6,405 nucleotides of DNA from Nocardia sp. (lineage in GTDB: Bacteria; Actinomycetota; Actinomycetes; Mycobacteriales; Mycobacteriaceae), in assembly GCA_013361595.1 (NCBI GenBank), contig JABFXT010000888.1, positions 1-6,405 on the forward strand, written 5' to 3'. The notes beneath the pieces are model-generated. The model saw only the letters and a program-made list of their open reading frames with translations, made no database searches and was not told the origin of the DNA. This document shows positions 4,791 through 6,405 of the stretch, one piece after another. Position numbers and translations under genes: made by a program. Numbering within the stretch: the first letter of the stretch is position 1; each line of letters starts with the position of its first letter.

Positions 4791-6010
4791 GCGGCACCCG
4801 GGTGCTGGTAGCGGGGGCGAGCATCGCGGGACCCGCCCTGGCACATTGGCTGCGCCGGCGTGGGGCCGAGGTGACCGTGGTCGAGCGCGCCCCCGAACTG
4901 CGTCCCGGTGGGCAAGCGGTGGACGCGCGCGGGGTGACCAAGGAGGTCATCCGGCGGATGGGGCTGACGGAAGCCGTGCGCGCCGCTCGCACCGAGACCG
5001 CCGGCGCGTACACCGTCGACGCGGACGGGAAAGTGCTGGAAACCTTCCGCGCGGACGACGACAGCGGCGACGGGTACATCTCGGAGATCGAGATCTTGCG
5101 CGGCGACCTGTCCCAGGTGCTCTACGACGACACCCGGGACAGTGTGGAGTACATCTTCGGTGACCGCATAGCCGGACTCACCCAGGATGCGGACGGCGTC
5201 GATGTGACCTTCGAGGGCGGCGACCGGCGCCGCTTCGACCTGGTGATCGGGGCGGACGGGTTGCATTCGGCGCTGCGCGAGATGGTCTTCGGGCCGCGTG
5301 AGCGGTTCGTCCACCACCTCGGGCACGTGCTCGCCTTCTACAGCGTGCCCAACGAGTTCGGGCTCGACCGCTGGCTGATCGACCATCAGGAGGCCGGTCG
5401 CTCTGCCGGTCTGCGGCCCATCCGCGACGCCGCCCGGGCGATGGCCGTATTCTCCTTCCCCGCAGCCGACCTCGATATAGACCACCGCGACGTCGCAGCG
5501 CAGAAACGCCTGCTGCGCGAGCGTATGGCCGGGCTGGGCTGGTGGACCCCGCGCATCCTCGCGCACTTGGACGACACCCCGGACTTCTACCTCGACCAGG
5601 TCGCCCAGGTGGTGATGGATCGCTGGTCGAGCGGACGGGTGGGACTGCTGGGAGATGCTGCGTTCAGCTCGTCACCGCTGTCGGGGCAGGGCACCGGGCT
5701 GGCACTGGTCGGCGCCTACCTGCTGGCCGGAGAGCTGGCCGCGGCCGATTGGGACCCGGCGGCCGGCTTCGCCGGCTACGAGGCGCGGATGCGCTCGTTC
5801 GTCGTGGCCAACCAGGAGATCGGCCGCTTGCACGCCCGCAGTCGCGATATCCCCGGGCCGGATACCGAACCCGCGCTCGATTTCACCGAAGTGTGGTTCA
5901 CGGAGCTGATCGAGCGCGCGATCAACGGCGTCGAACTTCCCGACTACACCGACGTACCGGACTCCGGGGCCCCGGCCGTGCCGCCGGTCACCTCGTCGGC
6001 CCCACGGTAG
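4787..6010 (+). CDS. FAD-dependent monooxygenase (PHBH/TetX-like, FAD_binding_3 family), second copy type
   Basis: Predicted 407-residue class A flavin monooxygenase, normal length for the family. The Rossmann motif is GASIAG (10-15), with the middle Gly replaced by Ser, as is common in the TetX-like branch. E33 in VVERAP would bind the FAD ribose and R105 in ILRGDL is the expected flavin contact. The second motif is GADGLHS (155-161) and the third GDAAFSSSPLSGQGTG (289-304), followed by LALVGAYLLAGEL. GTG 4787 is the only good start: AGG at 4777-4779 is 7 nt upstream, it forms the GTGA overlap with the preceding small frame, and the protein begins right at the Rossmann strand. It is clearly homologous to the monooxygenase at 1287-2615 (shared GPALAHWL/GPVLAYWL, RDSVEYIFGD/RDDVEYLFGD, RRFDLVIGADGLHS), but the substrate-side half is quite different, so different substrates are likely. 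The last 22 codons overlap the converging DUF1232 gene. Substrate unknown. Confidence 0.93.
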   Translation: MSGTRVLVAGASIAGPALAHWLRRRGAEVTVVERAPELRPGGQAVDARGVTKEVIRRMGLTEAVRAARTETAGAYTVDADGKVLETFRADDDSGDGYISEIEILRGDLSQVLYDDTRDSVEYIFGDRIAGLTQDADGVDVTFEGGDRRRFDLVIGADGLHSALREMVFGPRERFVHHLGHVLAFYSVPNEFGLDRWLIDHQEAGRSAGLRPIRDAARAMAVFSFPAADLDIDHRDVAAQKRLLRERMAGLGWWTPRILAHLDDTPDFYLDQVAQVVMDRWSSGRVGLLGDAAFSSSPLSGQGTGLALVGAYLLAGELAAADWDPAAGFAGYEARMRSFVVANQEIGRLHARSRDIPGPDTEPALDFTEVWFTELIERAINGVELPDYTDVPDSGAPAVPPVTSSAPR

Positions 6011-6402
6011 GTGCCGCGCTTCGCCGGCCACATCACCGAACAAGACCGGACCGGCGAGCGATTCACGACACCGGCAGCCCGGATGACACTGCGCAGCGCC
6101 GCGGCGACGATGCCGGCGTCGTCGCCGTACCCGATGACCGGGATGAAGTCCGGTATCAGATCCACCGGTGACGCGAGGTAGGCCAGGACCAGCCACAGCC
6201 GGATCCGCACGCCGCGAGGCAGGGACCGGTCGGCAGCCAGCCGGCGGAGCAGACGGAGGGCATCCGGCAGAATCCGCAGCGCTTCCCGAAGAAGCCCGCC
6301 GCGGGGGCGCACCGTCACCAATGCGATCAGCAACGCCACCCAGGCGAGGGCGAGCGCGACCACCACGCCGATCAGCAGGTTTACCCAGAACGAACCGGTC
6401 AC
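5944..6402 (-). CDS. YkvA/DUF1232-family membrane protein
   Basis: Predicted 152-residue protein with one N-terminal membrane helix (about 7-31), a basic amphipathic linker (about 32-66) and a DUF1232 domain (about 65-108). The domain is recognised from its signature YLASPVDLIPDFIPVIGYGDD (75-95, shown here as the key residues SPxDLIPDFIPxxGxxDD). The family's function is unknown. The GTG at 6402-6400 is used as start because the membrane helix begins six residues later, but the frame stays open to the window edge, so a longer N-terminus is possible and the ribosome binding site lies outside the window. The ~40 residues after the domain (112-152) are Gly/Arg/Ser-rich and not domain-like, and most of the last half overlaps the 3' end of the monooxygenase on the other strand. 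Confidence 0.82.
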   Translation of the reverse strand: MTGSFWVNLLIGVVVALALAWVALLIALVTVRPRGGLLREALRILPDALRLLRRLAADRSLPRGVRIRLWLVLAYLASPVDLIPDFIPVIGYGDDAGIVAAALRSVIRAAGVVNRSPVRSCSVMWPAKRGTYRGADEVTGGTAGAPESGTSV

Positions 6403-6405
6403 GAC

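Noticed and set aside
4463..5566. 367-codon - frame antisense to the orphan, small ORF and second monooxygenase
   Set aside because: Shadow frame: it crosses several unrelated genes and its translation has no domain, whereas the opposite strand has clear motifs.
4647..6010. Small ORF plus monooxygenase as a RiPP (modified peptide) cluster
   Set aside because: The peptide has no Cys, Thr or aromatic residues and no recognisable leader or core. There is no maturase, protease or exporter next to it; the transporter is 3 kb away and not of an exporter type.

Overview
The window is high-GC DNA (roughly two thirds G+C) with GTG starts, strong third-position GC bias and closely packed genes. It looks like chromosomal DNA of a mycolic-acid actinomycete. 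Nocardia is my best guess, from the style of the monooxygenases, the hemerythrin-like protein and the small secreted cysteine protein. The genus is an inference. I see no tRNA, rRNA, CRISPR array, insertion sequence or phage gene.

Layout from left to right: (1) an AmpG/RhtX-like major facilitator transporter on + (95-1390). (2) A FAD-dependent aromatic-ring hydroxylase-type monooxygenase on - (1287-2615), whose 3' end overlaps the transporter's 3' end by 104 bp. (3) A 329-bp divergent intergenic region (2616-2944) with short repeats but no confident promoter. (4) A hemerythrin-like HHE cation-binding protein on + (2945-3526). (5) A small exported protein with four cysteines on + (3622-3939), closed by a strong hairpin directly after its stop. 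(6) An orphan 153-residue cytoplasmic protein on + (4029-4490). (7) A 47-codon open reading frame on + (4647-4790) with a near-perfect Shine-Dalgarno. Its TGA overlaps the GTG start of (8), a second FAD monooxygenase on + (4787-6010). (9) A YkvA/DUF1232 membrane protein on - (5944-6402), which overlaps the second monooxygenase tail-to-tail by 67 bp and runs to the window edge.

Working together: only the 47-codon frame and the second monooxygenase look like a tight operon (GTGA overlap, so translational coupling is likely). The hemerythrin, the secreted protein and the orphan are separated by about 90-95 bp gaps with hairpins and their own strong ribosome binding sites, so they look individually expressed. 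The two monooxygenases are clear homologues in opposite orientation that bracket genes 4-6, but they are too diverged to be a recent inverted duplication. Genes 5 and 6 have lower third-position GC (about 72% by hand count, against about 87% in the first part of the second monooxygenase). That is consistent with a different history or weaker codon selection. I find no convincing multi-gene novel system. The best candidates for something undescribed are the coupled 47-codon frame, the secreted four-cysteine protein and the orphan 153-residue protein.
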